Part shown: positions 34,401 through 48,439 of the stretch, one piece after another
How the letters are laid out: the number at the start of each line of letters is the position of its first letter
How positions within the stretch are numbered: the first letter of the stretch is position 1
NCBI GenBank assembly: GCA_018873245.2
Contig: JAEMBT020000009.1
Location: 16,301,794-16,365,793 of the forward strand
Direction: 5' to 3'
Length of the DNA stretch: 64,000 nucleotides
DNA from: Archegozetes longisetosus
Lineage: Eukaryota; Arthropoda; Arachnida; Sarcoptiformes; Trhypochthoniidae
Notes under the pieces: generated by a model
Databases searched by the model: none
Told to the model about the DNA's origin: nothing
The model's input: the letters and a program-made list of their open reading frames with translations, nothing else
Made by a program: the position numbers and the translations under genes

Positions 34401-37400
34401 GTGGTTGCTCTTCGGTAACCAAAATGCTCTAGCTAAAGCCTACAGGTTATACTGCAGCCTACCGTACCATTGTTAATTTTTCAAGTTCAAGCATGTTTTG
34501 AAATTTTAATGAGCATTTAATTAGTTTAATATAAATTTCTAATGCATTCAACTATAATGTGGAAGTTTAGCAAAAACTTCGTTCCTTACACTGCAATCAA
34601 TTCAGGGACTTTGAACAGAACTCAAAACTAAAGTTTTAAGCATCATTCTTTAGACTTCAAATTATTAGAAATTCAAATTTAATGGATAAAACGTTTAATA
34701 GACTCATGTGTATTTGTATTTGTTTAATAGCATAGAAATTATAATATGGATACTTGCGAAAGATCAAAATTATAGATTTGGTGTCATTTGCGATATTATA
34801 ATATCTATTCTAACAAAAGCATCTCTAATAATATGAATTACCGGCACATAAGGAACTGATCGCTTCCAAACTATAATAAACTATATTTAATGTGATTTTC
34901 TGCTATTATGCTAAACTACTTTAGCTTCAATACCAAACTCGAAATTTACTGCCATTTCAAGTAAATAATGCTTATTGTACTTTATATGGGAATTGCCTTT
35001 TCACAAATTCTAGTGAGGAGACAATGCGTAGTATTTAATTGAAAACTTGTTTTATAGCTTTTTTGAACTTTCCGTTAATGCAAAAAATAGTTTTTTGGGA
35101 AAAGATTGAATTAAATAAATCGGTTGTTTTACAAGGTTTTGATAATAAATGACATCATATAATAGATATTATCTAATAAAAAGTTTGAATAAAAGTTCAA
35201 TGTTTTATAAAAGTTTCCTGAAAATATCAGAACTTATCTTTGAAGGTAAATCAAACACTTAAAATCCTTTTCTACCATTTGTGTAACGGAAAATATATAA
35301 AACACTTGACTTTATTATTGAATTAAGTAAACAGAAAAAAGATCAAAATGTGTAAAAAGCGTGATAAATTGCTGTCATGCGCTAACAAAATAAAATAAAA
35401 TTTCCAATTCTTCACATAAGGTAACATTTGCCAACTCGGAAATTGAAGACTAGATCTTCAAGTCTATCATTGTTTGCATTGTAAAGTCAGCTGAATGTGC
35501 GTTATTTTATCTCAAATAACAGCTAAGCATTGAGTTTCACAATCAACAATAGTTTTAAAATGCCTGGACTTAGTTTGCACTGGACTTTAGAATTTGCACT
35601 TGGAGACTGAAAATTATCAAAACTACGTCTACAGGTGTGCAAGATTCTCAACATGGTCGAAGCTACCAATACACTCCATTGTGATTTATGGTCAGCTTGA
35701 TTAAGTTATTTTACTTTTCTATTTCTGAGAGTATTGTTTAGAAGCAGATGTGCACATACTTTACTTTTGACTCACTAACAGATCAATTTGTTTGAGAGTT
35801 TCATTCTTTCTCAGTAATATATAACTTAATATTTGCTTCAATTACTCAAAGCCGGATTCGCATGAAGCTTTGGAATTGAAAAGTTGGTTAAGTTGAAAGA
35901 ACAATTTGTATTATGAGGATATAGTTGTTGACCAAGAACAGTATAATTATAACTAGGTTATGTTATCGATAAACTTAGTAAAATTAATTCAAAACCAAGA
36001 CTTCATTATATTATCATTTAAAGCATCCTATAATCGAATTTCGGGTCATATAAATTGATAGCATTTCTAAACTTTGATTCTTTCAATGAATATTCTAAAA
36101 ACTGTTGAATTCGTGACAAATACATTTATGAGATGAATAAAAATTGAGTACTTTTGCGAAAGTATAAAAAACAAAATTTAAGTACAGTATTGAATAAATG
36201 CTTTTATGCAAATTTTTATACATGTTTAACAATTAAAGTATTTATAGCAGTAATTCTCATACAAAGCATAAGTATTCAATTGATTATAACATGTACAGTC
36301 GAAATCTTAATAATCCCCGATAGCAACAAAACAAAGGCTGTTACTATGACGACCTGACTATGATGAGCGTCAATTTGTTGCCAAATCTGATTTCAGAATA
36401 GCTTTCATTACTATATTGAATATTTTATAAACTTGTTAATATCTGAAGATATTATGGTCTGATGGATATTATGATCCCATGACAATGCTTAGCTTCTGGT
36501 TGATTCAGGTGATCATTAAGTTTATGAGTGTATTACATTAGTCTTTTATAATAGAAGTAAAATCAAAGTATTTAATAATTAATCTCCAAGATATATCTCG
36601 TTCTTTTTCCTGTTATGAAATATTAATACATAAGATTTGGAGTAGTAGTGCAGCAACAGTTTATAACTCAAATTCCATTGGACTCTACCTTCAGAGCTTC
36701 GTTTTACGATTACTTGAATTCATTTATACGATTTACTTGAGTTCAAATCCATTCGAACGTTTGAATAATATTAAATCAAATAAAAAATTTATGAAGGATT
36801 GACTAGATTGTAGAATTGAGTTCTCTGTAAAGGCTCCATCTAAATCTGATTTAAAAAAACATTTGCGACAATTAATAAATCATGAGAATCAATTTTATTC
36901 TTCTACTACCATGAACTTGAGAGAATGTAAAAATTCAGATCAAGATCGCGAAACTCAGGTGACGAACAGAATATTTTTGTAAAAAATATCTCATTTGATT
37001 TTAAGGTTTGCTAGTTTTTATAGATTAAAAGCTGAATTATTGTTAAAATGAAAATTAAATCTCTTATGAGAAACAATGAAAAGGATAGAGTAAGTTTGAT
37101 TCGATATGTGAGTTGAATGTGAAATTAACTAAAGCAATATTCAAGTCAATAGTTATACTAATTAATTATGAATCAAAAAGTCAAGTACAAGTTTCTTATT
37201 ATTCATGTTTCTATCTATGTTATTATCTTTTCACAATTCATGTTTCATAATCTAAGTCTATAGATAATGATTCTGTAATTCCGTAATTCTATAATTCTGT
37301 TATTAAACTCTCATTTACCAAATGAATGGCACGATTTTTATCAGAAATACTTATTTAAATAGAAAAATGAAAACCAATATTCAGTCAATAACAGAATAGA

Positions 37401-38880
37401 GTTGAGCTAATATAAGATGCATATCTTCTACACTTACCTTGGATATAGTATAGAATATTTTGCTGTAAGAAGTATTGAGTAATAAATTATTTTCTGATAT
37501 CAAATTTAAAGAAATGTATTTTAAGCTGAGAAATATCGTAAAATCAACTTTAAATTGCCTTTTGTCCCATGAGAGCTATATATTGATAGATATTGTTTTT
37601 CTGGGATCTAATCAATTCTGAATATTCTCTTTTATATGAAAGATAACTATATGTTTTAAAGATTGATTTTTTGTTTAGTAGCAATTTATAATTAAAATTT
37701 GGATCCATGTTTTACTGATTACTTGTGTTTTAAGCCTTTTTTGCTTTTTACACATCACACAAATTCAAGTAACCAAACGTATATCAGAATTGAATTTGTT
37801 ATTATAAGTGAAAATACGATGATTTTTTGTGACTGGTATGTCGTATGTTTTGTATATTTGCAGTCACTATAAATTGCAAAATAGTTATAGTCGTCATACA
37901 TAAAAATTTGATTTTCTCAAAATCTAAACTATTTTTTTCGTCTCAATGTTGATAATCAATAAATTAAACATAATTTATATTTCGAGAAAATCAAAAAATT
38001 AGTGTAAAATATTTGATTTTGAGACAATTTTGACCAAATACTAAAAATAAAATAAAAATAAATTTTCAGAAAAAGTTTCCAAAAATAACGGACAATATTT
38101 AATATGAAAAAAAAACAAAGAATAGTTGGTGTTGTAAATGACAAAGAATAGCTTATAATAACTAAATGAGTAAAAAGAATGGTTTAGTAAGTAATAAAGA
38201 AAGAAATGGCAGTGCTTTGTATCGATCCTAACAAGTTAAGTGTTGGCGGCGCTTCTCATACTTACTTCACTTTTACATCAACTTTGTCGCTAACTAGAAT
38301 CTCCACACTTTCCTTATTCCTAACACAATATGACACAACTCGATTCCCTCCAATTGCAAACAAACTCAACAATGATAAATATATGAAAAATAGTCTCATT
38401 TCTATCATTTGTTATATAAAACACAATTTTGATATATGGTGAAAGTTTTCTATTGTCTAGATTATTACTATTCATCATACTAATTCTGTTCATTATTATT
38501 GATTGTAGTTTTCTAATTTGATTTTTGTCTAGGCTTTCTGTGATTTATTATTGAATTTTTGGTTAACAACAAAATCGTTTTCTGGAAATATTATCAAATA
38601 AGTAACTTCTGGAACAGTCATCATTCTTCAAAGGTAAGAAATCACTTTAAAATTTTTTAATTTGAACAATACTTTTACTGTAAAAGCAATTCGTATTATG
38701 AGGATTAAAGTAATTTAGAGCATGTTTTGTGGAATATTTAATATGAACTCAAGTCTTGTCTGACTTTATACAACTACTAAACTTGAGTTATGCTCGGGAT
38801 GATCTGTCAGCTCAAGTTAAGGTATTTTGGTTGCCGATATCAGACCACTAACTACTTCGGTAATTAAAAACTTGTTTTTG
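31490..38880. other. AT-rich spacer, no gene seen
   Basis: No gene is supported. The patch at 34,170-34,470 is more complex (GGATGCGCCCATCAATGAGG near 34,369) and may be a decayed element or gene fragment. Open frames at 36,154-36,357 and 38,206-38,442 show no domain. Confidence 0.4.
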
Positions 38881-38898
38881 ACACATTTTCTTGATTTT

Positions 38899-39012
38899 TC
38901 AAACAAACTCGTTATGAAGAACATTAAATCCGTTGTGAAGGTCTTTAAACTCATTATGAAGTGCTTTAAACCCCTTGTGAAGAGCTTTTGTGCTGGTATT
39001 TAGTGTTTGATT
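38899..39012 (-). pseudogene. Heptad-repeat peptide frame (KxLHNxF)
   Basis: On the minus strand the 21-bp array reads as four seven-residue units, KALHKGF, KALHNEF, KDLHNGF, NVLHNEF, followed by V and a stop. Seven columns vary between units: five are third codon positions (including a purely synonymous CAC/CAT) and two are second positions; no first position varies. That pattern suggests the array evolved while being translated. The frame is bounded upstream by a stop (before NQTLNTST), so what is left is a fragment or one exon. A coiled-coil-like heptad protein is a reasonable guess. Family unknown. Confidence 0.35.
38905..38988. repeat. 21-bp minisatellite, 4 units
   Basis: Units start at 38,905, 38,926, 38,947 and 38,968, each about AAACTCGTTATGAAGTGCTTT with substitutions and no indels. 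Confidence 0.92.
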
Positions 39013-39189
39013 TTAAAATTCAAAAATGTAAACTTGAGTAAACATTTGATGATGGTGCGCGTGACATGAAAATAGTTATGCGTTTCAAATTGCGAGTAAG
39101 TTTACTGAGTGATCAATTGGATGCACATAAATCATAAGTGTTTTATTTTTAGATATTTACCCATTTCTCATATTAAACTAACATGTGTT

Positions 39190-39297
39190 TTATTCTATTT
39201 TTTTATTCAATTCTTTATTCAATTCTTTATTCGATTCTTTTAGAGATTCTTTGAGAAATTCTTTAAGAAATTCTTTGTTGGATTCTTTCAGTGATTC
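39190..39297 (-). pseudogene. Tetrad-repeat peptide frame (KE-S/F/L-L/N)
   Basis: The 12-bp array is open on the minus strand as ESLKESNKEFLKEFLKESLK, then ESNKELNKELNKKIE and a stop. It is lysine/glutamate rich and repeats every four residues. It is in the same reading frame register as the heptad frame 180 bp downstream (38,899-39,012), but stops lie between them. It may be two exons or relics of one repetitive coiled-coil protein, or open by chance because 12 is a multiple of three. Confidence 0.28.
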
Positions 39298-39298
39298 T
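39203..39298. repeat. 12-bp degenerate minisatellite
   Basis: About eight degenerate units of ATTCTTTATTCA/ATTCTTTGAGAA type. Confidence 0.85.
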
Positions 39299-39299
39299 C

Positions 39300-41830
39300 A
39301 CTAAACGATTATTTATTTTCAACACTTGATTCATGTTTCGATATTTTTTAATGAAGTCACGAATGTATTTAGACTACATATCAATAATTTATATGCATTT
39401 CGATTCATGACTCAAACCATTATTTCTTTAGACTTGTGACTAACATTCAGCTGATTTTTAAAGAAAGAGTTGTCAAATTTAGTGGTACTTAATTCAAAGC
39501 ACATGTTCTAACATATAAAACGCCAATTATGAACGTGAGTTCTTATACTGATTATTATTCGTCTGAAGTATAACTGAATGTCATTCCGTTATCACATTGA
39601 AACCAAATGTTGAAACATGTTCTGAAAACTTCTAACCATCAAATAGATACCTTAATTTATACTAAATCACATCAATTCTGCTGTAATTTACAGTCTGTTA
39701 AGTCAGAATTATGTTATGAGCAACGAATTGCAAGCATAGATTCTTTTTGAATAGTATTTGCAATAATCTATTGAGAGATTTATTGAAAGTAAACAATTCA
39801 TTTGTAATTAAATACAATGTTAAATGAATGCAAAAATTGATATTTTTTTTAATAAATCACATTTTTAACTGATATCTTACCTACAAAGACAATATGTTGA
39901 GTAAATCTATGAGGGTCAACTAACTGAGCATCAACTGGCACTGAAAGGTACAAGGGATATGAGTCAGATAACTTGATAATTGAGGGCTGATGTGAGGTAT
40001 TTTTTGGAATGCAACATCGTCCCTCAAATGTTTTCTGAGTGTCAGTTGAGCCTGAAGTAAGTTATAAGTATAGAGCCGTTAAACTTCAACTAAACTTCTG
40101 AAACTCCAAGTAACGAAAGTCATAGAAAGCAGAGTTGATAGAATATATTTGAATGTAAAGTTATATATATTAGACATTTAGATGTATTGAACAAATAAAA
40201 GCATGTATAGACATGTCAATCTAATGTATTATAAAAAGTCAGATCTTTTATAAATGTTATTAAACTTGAAGCTTGATCAGAGGCAATAAGTTGACATAGT
40301 CGATTCCTTTTGACACTATTTTTCTGTTTTTTAGTTCATTTTTCAATACGATCACAAATCAAGTTATTCATTTGTTATTAATGATTTACATATGAATTGA
40401 TTGTCAATCTTATTGAACAAATATTATATGAAAGATGTTATTCTTTAGCATTCATTTTAAATGACAATAACGACGAATTCGATTCGCAAAAAGTTTTAAT
40501 TTTTTTCTCAAATACTTGAGGATAAATTAGACGACAACTGTGATTGTGTCATAGCTTCTTAACTTAAATCTTATTACGCTTTTGTCACTTGAATTAGTGA
40601 CGATTTAAATCTTAAGCTAAAGATTATAATAATATATTTATAAAATGCTTATAGTTTTGTTTATTTATTTAAATATATTTGGCATAAATAATCAAACAAA
40701 GAATATTCTATATAGAATATTCTGTAAAGAATACTCTGTTGTAAGCAAACTTGAAATTAGCTAAGCTTTGTATTTGATTACCAAAAATAATTTTGAGTTC
40801 ATGCTGAAAAAGTTAGCTTATGCAGAAGTCCTTTCTAGTTTCACTAATGATTCAGATAATAAACGTTTGATATTATGGGAGAACTATCTTTGCATTATTC
40901 TAATGGATAGCAACCATTAATTCTGCTTTTATTGCTTTATGGTCTGTAGATAGCCTAAATATTGAACCACTTTCTGCAAGACGTACGCTTTTGTAAATTC
41001 TGATAATCAAACTGCTTATACTAAATATTATTTTCACTAATATATTGAATAATCGATATCAGTCATAGATCCACTTCATTTTCAAATTCTTTACAAAATA
41101 AGAATTTATTTTAATCGACGAATAACAAGAATAGAATTTACATCAACACAAAAGAATTGCTCACAACAGAAGGATTTCTAAATTGAAATAATTATTATAT
41201 GCTTCAACATAGAGTAGGCTTTTTAGAGAGTGTTTTGGATCATATTTCAAACAATTTTATGAATAATATTTTTCAGAAGATAAGAGTTAAGTATCACAGG
41301 TTTTTAATTCTATCAAAAATAAGCCCTTTGGATAACAATATTCGTGACGAGAGCATCTCTTCTATTAAGTCCTTCAAATATTCTACAGAATAATACAGAA
41401 TAAATGAGGCAAAACTTCTACCAATTAATTAATGACCAAAATCTAGTCCGAATAAATAATACACTTATTTTTCATTAATTTAGTTTCTACCATTTAATGC
41501 GATCTTCTCTTATATAAATATCAAGTTTGGTAATTGGCTTAATATACATATTTTCATAATTCAGGCTCAGCTTAAGTTCATTGAGTTCAAGTTAGGTAAT
41601 ATTAGTTGTACTTTATGACTTAAATTCTCTATGAAGCTGAACTGAATTTCAACTGAAAACCGAAATTTCCTATTCTTTAACACAAATTCGCCTGATTATG
41701 AAAAGAACTAATTAATTGAAGGCGTATTATAACAAAAGAGTACTTAAAGAGATTATAAAAGCAAACAATAAGTAGCGATCGATTTGAAAGTTATTTTGTT
41801 CAAATAAATTATGTAAGGCAAGAACAATAT
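39300..41830. other. AT-rich spacer, no gene seen
   Basis: No gene is supported. A GC-richer patch at 39,900-40,060 contains loosely inverted words (GGGTCAACT... and ...GTCAGTTGAGCC) and may be an element relic. Confidence 0.4.
40701..40722. other. Perfect 22-bp palindrome
   Basis: GAATATTCTAT and its exact complement ATAGAATATTC stand back to back with no spacer. It is AT-rich, so a chance origin or a cruciform-prone site is possible. No function is inferred. Confidence 0.8.
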
Positions 41831-41834
41831 GTTG

Positions 41835-41890
41835 AATATGAAATTCTCAATATGAAATTCTCAATATGAAATTCTCAATATGTCATTTTC
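41835..41890. repeat. 14-bp minisatellite, 4 units
   Basis: AATATGAAATTCTC stands three times exactly and once with changes, starting at 41,835, 41,849, 41,863 and 41,877. Confidence 0.93.
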
Positions 41891-42547
41891 AACTCTGTTC
41901 TCACTGACATGATGTTGGCTTACTGGTAAATATTTTCAAGTCAGGTCTCAGGCTGTGTATATCTCGATAATTTACTGGCTATGAATATTCACAATTTAGT
42001 ATCCGAAGCATCTTATACATATGAGACAATGCTTAAAATTATAAAAGTTTTATTTGCATATATTACCATTTTTACAAACCCGATTGTGAACAAGTCAAGG
42101 TTCATAGGTCAAGGTTCATAACCAATAGATCATTCCTGACATGTGCAACTTCTATATATGTGTAAGGGATGGTTACAATCTATCACCTCAAAACTCGTTA
42201 GCCATTCATTAGTTGGTATTAGTCTATATCTCATGTGTCCAAGCAATTGAAACTCATTTCTCATTGATATTTTTTGGATGGATCTGCTTTTGCATATCAA
42301 ATCATTGAATTGTTTGAGAAAAATTAATGCTAACGGAGAGAATAACTATTAGATGAAATCACTTAGGAGATAATTATTGTATGCTTGTTCAAAGTCTAGA
42401 AGCAGTAATTTGGTTTGACCTCTAGATTACTATCTGATAATCAAGATTTGAAAACTTACTATTGCTTAGTATCTATTATTTATATGAACAAATTTGCAGA
42501 TTTTCTTCAAAGCTTTATTACGCGTAAAAAGATCTTTACAGTGATTA

Positions 42548-42665
42548 ATTGAAAAATCCAGAATAATTCAGTTGAAAAATCCAGAATAATTCAGTTGAAA
42601 AATCCAGAATAATTCAGTTGAAAAATTCAGAATAATTCAGTTGAAAAATTCAGATTTACTCAGTT
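42548..42665. repeat. 23-bp minisatellite, about 5 units
   Basis: Copies of CAGTTGAAAAAT(C/T)CAGAATAATT start at 42,569, 42,592, 42,615 and 42,638, with partial units at both edges. The units fall into two types, CC and TC, in blocks, which indicates expansion by unequal exchange or slippage. Confidence 0.93.
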
Positions 42666-43934
42666 AAGAAATACTTAAGTAAAGTGAACAGAGTATTGTC
42701 ATTAGAGATAACTATCTAAGCCAAATAAGAATCTTAGATAATTTGGAAGAATTCATTTTCTATACTATCTTAACTCATTACTATCTCTATCATTAGCTCT
42801 ATACATACTAAGATAAGATGATTATCTATTTTGTTCCTTTTATCGCTTCACTACCATCTACTACACATTTCTATTATCTTCCACACATTTCTATTGTTTT
42901 ATATTTGTTAGAACTCTTTCTCATCCAATTATCAATCTTTATCTCCTAAACGAGATTTGTTTCAATTTAACATATCACTAATTAGCGAGTCCTTTAGAAT
43001 ATTCTCTTACTTTCTCTTCAATGCTAGGAAATTTTGTTCAAAGTTAATCTTGTTTACTACTTTTAGATTTAGACTCAAAAGTCTTCAAACGCCAAGTCAA
43101 TTATGGGTCCATGTGATCGAAATGAATAACTAAAAGAGTTGAGGTCTCTAGCAGAGTCGAAGCCCAACATTTATGAATCGATTTAATCGGATTCCACCTT
43201 CAACTTTTATAAGAGTTATATTGAATCAAATTCTAAAATCAAATTTATTTTAGCAAGAAATTATTCCGAAAACTATCGATGTTAGGCTTGAATAAAACAT
43301 CCAAGGTTTTAAAAAATTTGATCAGGTTTTACTATTACTTCCTTGTAGTCCTTTATTCCCACCCCACCCCAACCCTCCGAAGATTGACTATCAGTATTAA
43401 AATGTCCAACATTTATTGTAGCTTTTGACGGATGATCAAGTCTTAAGCTGAATTTAGACATTTTAGACATAAAATCAATTGAAAATGTTTGAAGATAGTT
43501 CTGTTTCGATAGCCTTTTATCTCTCATTAAAATTCATGATACAATAGGAATTTCTCGAAACTTTAATAAATTCAGTGCATTCATGATTTAATATTCTTTA
43601 ATATTCTTCAATTTAAGATATACTAAAAAGTAATTTGCTTGAAAAGAATTTTCATTCAGTTCATAAATTATTAATACGACTGTTCAACATATTTGCCAAC
43701 AGGTATTTCAAAATTAAGTCAGTTATCGTAAAAATAATATCTATTTTAAGTCGTTTCTATAGAACTATTTCAAAATGTTGGTCATTAAGGAAAGAGTCAA
43801 TCGATAAATTCCAGGCATTGTTTCCTCAAATTTTCAACAGTTCAGACTATCTAATATTCAAATAACACTTGAAGACGTTGAATGACTAGTGTTTTGTCTT
43901 AATTAGTTGAGTATAATGATGTCTCAATCATATA

Positions 43935-44092
43935 CATTAGTACCTCGATATATGCAGTAACACCTCGATATAGTGAATTGCTAGAAACACACAATTCACA
44001 TTCATTCTAATCAAGTTTCATCATAAACAGATCAATATCAATCAAATATGTTGAGTCCGAACTAGTATGTTTATTATATCGAAGTATTAATG
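43935..44092. mobile_element. pogo-like miniature inverted-repeat element
   Basis: The 158-bp element has ends CATTAGTACCTCGATATA and (inverse) CATTAATACTTCGATATA, two mismatches in 18, each flanked by TA (43,933-43,934 and 44,093-44,094). A second pogo-type terminal motif, CAGTAACACCTCGATATAG, lies just inside the left end (43,957-43,975), followed by an 8-bp hairpin GTGAATTG/CAATTCAC (43,973-43,980 and 43,992-43,999). The nested terminal motifs suggest one element inserted in, or derived from, another. There is no coding capacity. Confidence 0.65.
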
Positions 44093-44941
44093 TACTAATT
44101 TGTTTTGAACTGCTAGATCAACTGCTATTATAATTGATATACAGCACAGAACTAGATTTATGAAATCTAATATCTGGCTTTAGATTGAATTTTAAACTGT
44201 AAACATTTAATAAAAGTCAAAGAGACCGAATCATAGGAACTGAATTTTTATATTTATATCAATTATTGTGAATAAAATTCTAACTAATAAATACCAGTAA
44301 TGAGCTTTAAATTTCTTTTACATAAAACTTCTTGATTTAAATGAGCTCTTATTCAAATTTTGTTCTAATTTCTCAGCCCTTATGAAAATGACAGCCGAAT
44401 AACAGAATTCTTTGATATGCAGAATTCTCTCATATATAGAATTCTAGATTTAGCATAACTTCGAATTAAAAGCAAAACAATTTTTCGCATGAAAAATTTT
44501 GATTTTGGAGATATTTTGCTCAAAATAAAAAGTAATGCTTATAAAGAATTTGAATCGAACTTTAATATTGACTGCCGAGGTTGAGAAAGATTAGAATAAT
44601 TATAGTCTATTTTGGCAAATTTAAATAGATTTTGAGAATCAGTTTAATACAAGTAGACACAAAATGAATAAACTGAACAAAAATAAGTCAATTCTAATAA
44701 ACCTTTTGCTACCTATTGAATACAATTTTATATAATTGCGTTATTTTGTGATAAGATAACCATTTTTCACCTCATGACACATATATAATAGACTATTATT
44801 TACAGAATATTCCAAAACTAAAATATTTAACTTAATGGAAAGAGTGACTTATTTTCTTGTTTATAACTAAATAAAAAGTAATAAATAATGATTAGTGACA
44901 CAAACTTTTATTGAGAAAACAATTCTGAGTCAACAGCAATG

Positions 44942-44970
44942 ATAATAATAATAATAATATTATTAATAAT
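44942..44970. repeat. AT-rich trinucleotide repeat (AAT/ATT)
   Basis: (ATA)n turning into its inverse (ATT)n, so the tract is nearly palindromic. Confidence 0.85.
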
Positions 44971-45324
44971 CCATCACTTCCTGTGACTCTGCATTACATG
45001 TGTTAATAGGTTCCATCATTTTTCATCTATGGTTAAGTTAATCCGAGTTAACATTTCCTGAGTCGCCAAAAACTAAATACAAGTCATAGTAATTTATAAC
45101 TTAATCAAAAAGTTAATAATCATTCATACGAGACACGCAATAAACTTAGTTAATAGAGCCAATCATTATTGTTCTTTCATTATTTGGTCGGATATAGTCT
45201 GGCACACGTATAAACATAATCTTTTTTGCTTGCCACTGATCTGCCTGTAATTCATGATTTGATCGAAAGCGAGATTTATTTACTTATTTTGCTCTGACTG
45301 AATCAACGATACATTGCATAGAAT

Positions 45325-45343
45325 CTAACCTAACCTAACCTAG
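45325..45343 (-). repeat. Short TTAGG-type stretch
   Basis: CTAACCTAACCTAACCTAGG, nearly four units of the TTAGG type on the minus strand. Confidence 0.75.
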
Positions 45344-47900
45344 GCATGTGACTGACTGCTTACTACCTGATCTCGGAATTAATCTTACCAAATCAAAAGT
45401 ATGTTTTATCGTGTCGAAAAGTGCTATTCAAATGTGCTGACTGCCAATGGCATGCAAATTATATCAATTCAAAGTTACTTAGCATTCAATTTAGTTGACA
45501 GCGCACTGTAATCAAAATCATTTGTTAGCCACAAGATGAAAAAAATGTCACTTATATCTACATTGAATCTGTCACTATTAAAATTTTATTAAATATTTTT
45601 GTTATATTAGTGGCTTTAATATTAAATCTTTGATTCGCTTATTCTAACAGCATCATTGAACGGAAGACTGAATCAGAGAATAGCCCATAGAATCAATCAG
45701 AATAGATGAATTCAATTTTTCATTCAAATCTATGTATTTTTGGAAATTGCCATTTTATCAGACAAAGCATAGAATAGGTTACAAAAAACTTATTCAAATT
45801 TTTCTGTTAGATACTTTTTCGAGCAGTGAGTTGACTTGAATACCTCTCGAAACTTTGTGAGTTTGGGAAATTTTGGTGTCGAGGACCGCATGTAGCCCAT
45901 GTGCTGCTGTCTGCAATGTCATTATCTAGAATAACAATACCTATAAATTCAATATATTATTCAGTGCACAAATCACTTCAAGTCTTAATGCATAACTCAA
46001 ATTAAATAAAATAATCACTAATAAAAGTAATATTAAGTAATAATCTAGTTGTATATAATAATCAGATTAAAATAATATAGTATCCAAATTGTCTTTATCT
46101 TTACGTACAGCCAAATTCAGTTAGATTTGCAATGTTTGCTTTGCAACTCAATTCCAATTCAATCCAATTCACAAGTTCTTTCAAAGAGTACAAAGTTTAA
46201 AAACAATATTCGTTTAATCTAAACCAGATTATGCTAATGTATTATTTCATATTGTTTGAAAAATTGTACCACTTTTCTTCTGAAATAAGATTATTTTTCT
46301 TATAGTGATCGCATTATCAGATATCAATTGAGTTATATCTTCCATTTTATTCATAGAATTACGTACAACACAATATGATCGAGTATTAAATAATAACAAA
46401 ATATTTATAATGCATGTCAAAGTAGACTTAAAAATGGAAGTAGCAATGCAATAACTGGAAATACATTTTTGATAGCACTACTTAAGTACTTGCCACTGAA
46501 ACAGCAACCCATATATTGAAAAGCCACTGAGCTTAGCTGTATAATTTGCTTATGAGATAATACCTTAGGTTCATAATCAAAACTAAAATATAATAAAATA
46601 AAACTAAAATAAAACATTATTAAATATGATTTTATTATCAAATCGATGATCAAAGTCCACTATTAGTGACTAACTTGTAAGTTACATGTGATACCGATAA
46701 TAACTAGAGTCACCAACTTTATCGACTAAAAATTCTGAAAAATCGGTTAAAAACTGGAACAAGAATAGAGAAATTTATCAATTTTTGGCAACAAATTTTG
46801 AGGCCAATTTAATCTACTTTATGATCTGAAAATATTTTGTTAAGCAATAATTTAGCATAGTTGCAAAAAATGACGTTTTCCACTCGTTCGAGATACTTCT
46901 TGATGAAATTAGATGAAAATGCAAATTTTACATTCAAATTCTTAAGTTTAAATATTTAACCAGAGAAATTTTAATAATAAGCTGTCTGTAAAAAATTTAA
47001 TTCTCAAACCACAAGTGAATAAAGGTTGAAGAATTTCAAAGCTTTCCAAAAAAAAATCGGGCGAAATTCGAAAAATCTAGAGAATTTTGAATTTTTCGGA
47101 GCTTGATTATATATTAGCTTAATTTGCTGGTTATTTCATGTTCAGTGCCTACTTCTTATTTTCTGAGTTTTGAGCAATCGAAAAAAATTCAATTTTCTAT
47201 AAAGTCACTGCTCTGATGACTTGACTTTAATAAAGTCTCAAGTACAACAAATGTTGTCATTTGCTGACTTTACTGAGTACAGTGAACTACATTGTAGTAA
47301 ATCACACTCATGTTTGAGTTTAGATTAAAAATGCTTATCGTAACTGACCTAACTTAAACAATTAAACAATTGAAGTAATACTGATGAGAGTGATTAGCAA
47401 CAATACAGTTGACAATCCGTATTAAAGCCGACTTACTTTATAAATTGACAATTTGAAAAAGACATATTTGTATTGGAGAGTAATACTTTTCCATAACTTA
47501 AGTGCATTTCCACAATTTATGGAGTATTTAGTAGACAAATCTCGACTTTGAGTTTTTATCTAGAGATTAATCTAAAGATCGTTACTTTAACAATAGAGGC
47601 ATTTTATTCTTGAAAATACAATCTAAATAGCTTATATAAAGGTTCAGACTATCTAACAATATATTAGTATTAAGTTTATTCGAATAAAGAAGACGTTCAA
47701 AAAACATCTTATATTGAATATTGTTGATTATTTTGCTAAGACTTTTAGATGTGTTAGAGTCCGGAATGAATACTCTATAACTTGAATAAGCTAATCTTAT
47801 AAAAAGTTTTCAAATATTTACATATACGTGATTTGTTAATATGGAAAATCATTTCCAAATATTTATTCTAAAAGTAATTAATCAATCGCTTTGTTGCTTA

Positions 47901-47936
47901 GAATCTCAATAAGAATCTCAATAAGAATCTCAATAA
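47901..47936. repeat. 12-bp minisatellite, 3 exact units
   Basis: GAATCTCAATAA stands three times in perfect tandem. Confidence 0.95.
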
Positions 47937-48439
47937 AGTTGTCGAATATAACCATTATTTTGTATTTCTATGGAATACAATTTGTGTTGTAAACAAAATT
48001 GAGAAAAGAAGTGCATTAATCTTAAAAATATAAATCAAATCCATATTTATTGAGCATGTTAAGTAAGATTTATATTTTTGATCACTAAGTCAAACATGTT
48101 TATCAATTTAGCTTAAAATTTGGTTTAGTAAAGCTTTTTGGGAAAAGTTTGTTTGGCTCAAATCTATAACAAAGACTTGAGAGTTGAAACAAACTTAATA
48201 CGATTGTTACAGTTTTTACTCAGAATTTTGTCAGCTTAGGCAATTATTGACTGGTAATTAATGTCTCTATATTTATTAATTAATACAATAAAATTGCAAT
48301 AGTTTTGTTATAAGAAATCAAGAACATGAACATTTTTAAAGATTAACAAGTTTAACCTCACTCATGAGCCGTCTGTCAAAAAGTCCAACTTTTAAAATTG
48401 CAAGAATCTTCCTTATCTTCTAGATTTGTTTACATCCTA

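Larger units (their letters stand above)
44100..47890. other. AT-rich spacer, no gene seen
   Basis: No gene is supported. The only notes are a GC-richer string GTGTCGAGGACCGCATGTAG (about 45,876-45,895) that resembles hAT subterminal sequence, and the small repeats listed separately. Confidence 0.4.

Noticed and set aside
45865-45920. GGACCGCATGTAGCCCATGTG considered as a hAT end
   Set aside because: Resembles hAT subterminal sequence, but no second end or duplication was found.
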